Below, one piece after another: positions 63,401 to 64,000 of a DNA stretch of 64,000 nucleotides. The notes beneath the pieces are model-generated. The model worked only from the letters and a program-made list of their open reading frames with translations, made no database searches and had not been told where the DNA came from. The stretch lies in NCBI GenBank assembly GCA_011800805.1, contig MPNW01000434.1:168581-232580 (forward strand), in the 5' to 3' direction. Source of the DNA: Hirudo medicinalis. Taxonomy: Eukaryota > Annelida > Clitellata > Hirudinida > Hirudinidae. Every line of letters starts with the position of its first letter. Position 1 is the first letter of the stretch. A program made the position numbers and the translations under genes.

Positions 63401-64000
63401 TGAATCAGCATGATTCTTGTCTGGGTGGGCATAATGGATGAGTTTTAAAAATTACGTGCCAATAAAAGCTAATCGATAAATGTGAAGGTCGATAAATCAA
63501 AATTCAATTTATTTGTAAGCTCGGATTTAGTGTTTATAACAATGCAAAGAAGCAAGGCAAAATGGTTTAAAAGCCACGGCAAGGAAATGGCGTAATGCCA
63601 CTAGGTAAGCACGAGATGAATCAAACATTCGTGCGACTAATTCGCTAACGGCTTCAAACGACATTCAGGGCATTGGATTGTCCGATTGCAAATTCAAGTC
63701 ATCACGTACCCAACACGTGATTTTAAACATTAAACACATGGAGGAAAGTTTGATGTTGGTAGTCTTTGACAAGTAACAAGTTTCAAGGATTTTACCAATT
63801 TCAAAGTATTTATTTATAGTTTAATGTTCAACAATCAGTCTGTTTTATCTAAATCTATCTCATTATATACCTGTATATTAATATAGATTCAATCAGTAGT
63901 AATAAGTTATCTTAATAAATCAGTAATAAGTAATAATCTGGTAATAAGTTAGCATCATCACTCGAGGGTAGACTTAAATCACCCAAATATAAGATGAAAG
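63401..64000. other. right window edge, no supported exon
   Basis: The acceptor side of the FGD N-terminal exon lies near 63390-63400 (CTGATTCAG on the minus strand). Beyond it I see AT-rich sequence only. The FGD start codon and promoter may lie here or beyond the window. Confidence 0.4.

Overview
This is a piece of a nuclear genome from an invertebrate animal. The genes are split by short spliceosomal introns (about 50 bp to 2 kb) with GT-AG borders. The content is animal-type: a SIX homeobox gene, an FGD-type RhoGEF, a PACSIN F-BAR fragment and the centrosomal protein CEP43. There is also a spliceosomal U4 snRNA gene, a tRNA-derived SINE and very many AT-rich and trinucleotide microsatellites. 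I cannot assign a phylum from the sequence alone. Exon coordinates below were placed by hand from splice motifs, reading-frame phase and protein similarity, so they can be off by a few bases where stated. Each multi-exon gene is reported as one span with its exons listed in the evidence.

Layout. 0-10.8 kb is repeat-rich. It holds a PACSIN fragment on + (3709-4720), an antisense exon coding a polyQ/Ser-rich protein on - (5583-6315), two assembly-gap scars and a 142-bp tandem duplication. 10.8-21.7 kb is a compact housekeeping block: ADF/cofilin (+), an unrecognised two-exon gene (-) that shares a short divergent promoter with V-ATPase subunit E (+), then a long TIGAR phosphatase (-) and the U4 snRNA (+). 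Directly 3' of U4 lies a GC-rich, strongly structured, unexplained segment. 21.8-31 kb is all on the minus strand: a secreted or membrane-tethered Cys-rich protein, intronless RNA polymerase II subunit RPB11, and proteasome alpha4. 31.7-40.7 kb is all on the plus strand: a coiled-coil gene, a two-RRM hnRNP/DAZAP1-like gene, and CEP43/FGFR1OP with a SINE and long GAGT arrays in its introns.

42-51 kb holds a SIX homeobox gene with a TATA promoter and a 691-bp N-gap inside a GAT array, then about 3 kb of repeated trinucleotide arrays, then a small EF-hand gene with its own TATA promoter and a 5'UTR intron. 51-64 kb is minus strand: pterin-4a-carbinolamine dehydratase, a weak unknown gene, and a large FGD-family gene (Ser-rich N-terminus, DH, PH, degenerate FYVE, PH) that fills the last 8 kb.

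The genes do not form a pathway. They look like an ordinary compact animal neighbourhood. The most unusual signals are the structured segment beside U4, the EF-hand protein built from two compact half-size units with introns at matching positions, the Cys-rich insertion in TIGAR, and the FYVE domain that lacks its basic phosphoinositide-binding motif. Several apparent duplications flank single-N gaps and are probably assembly artefacts.
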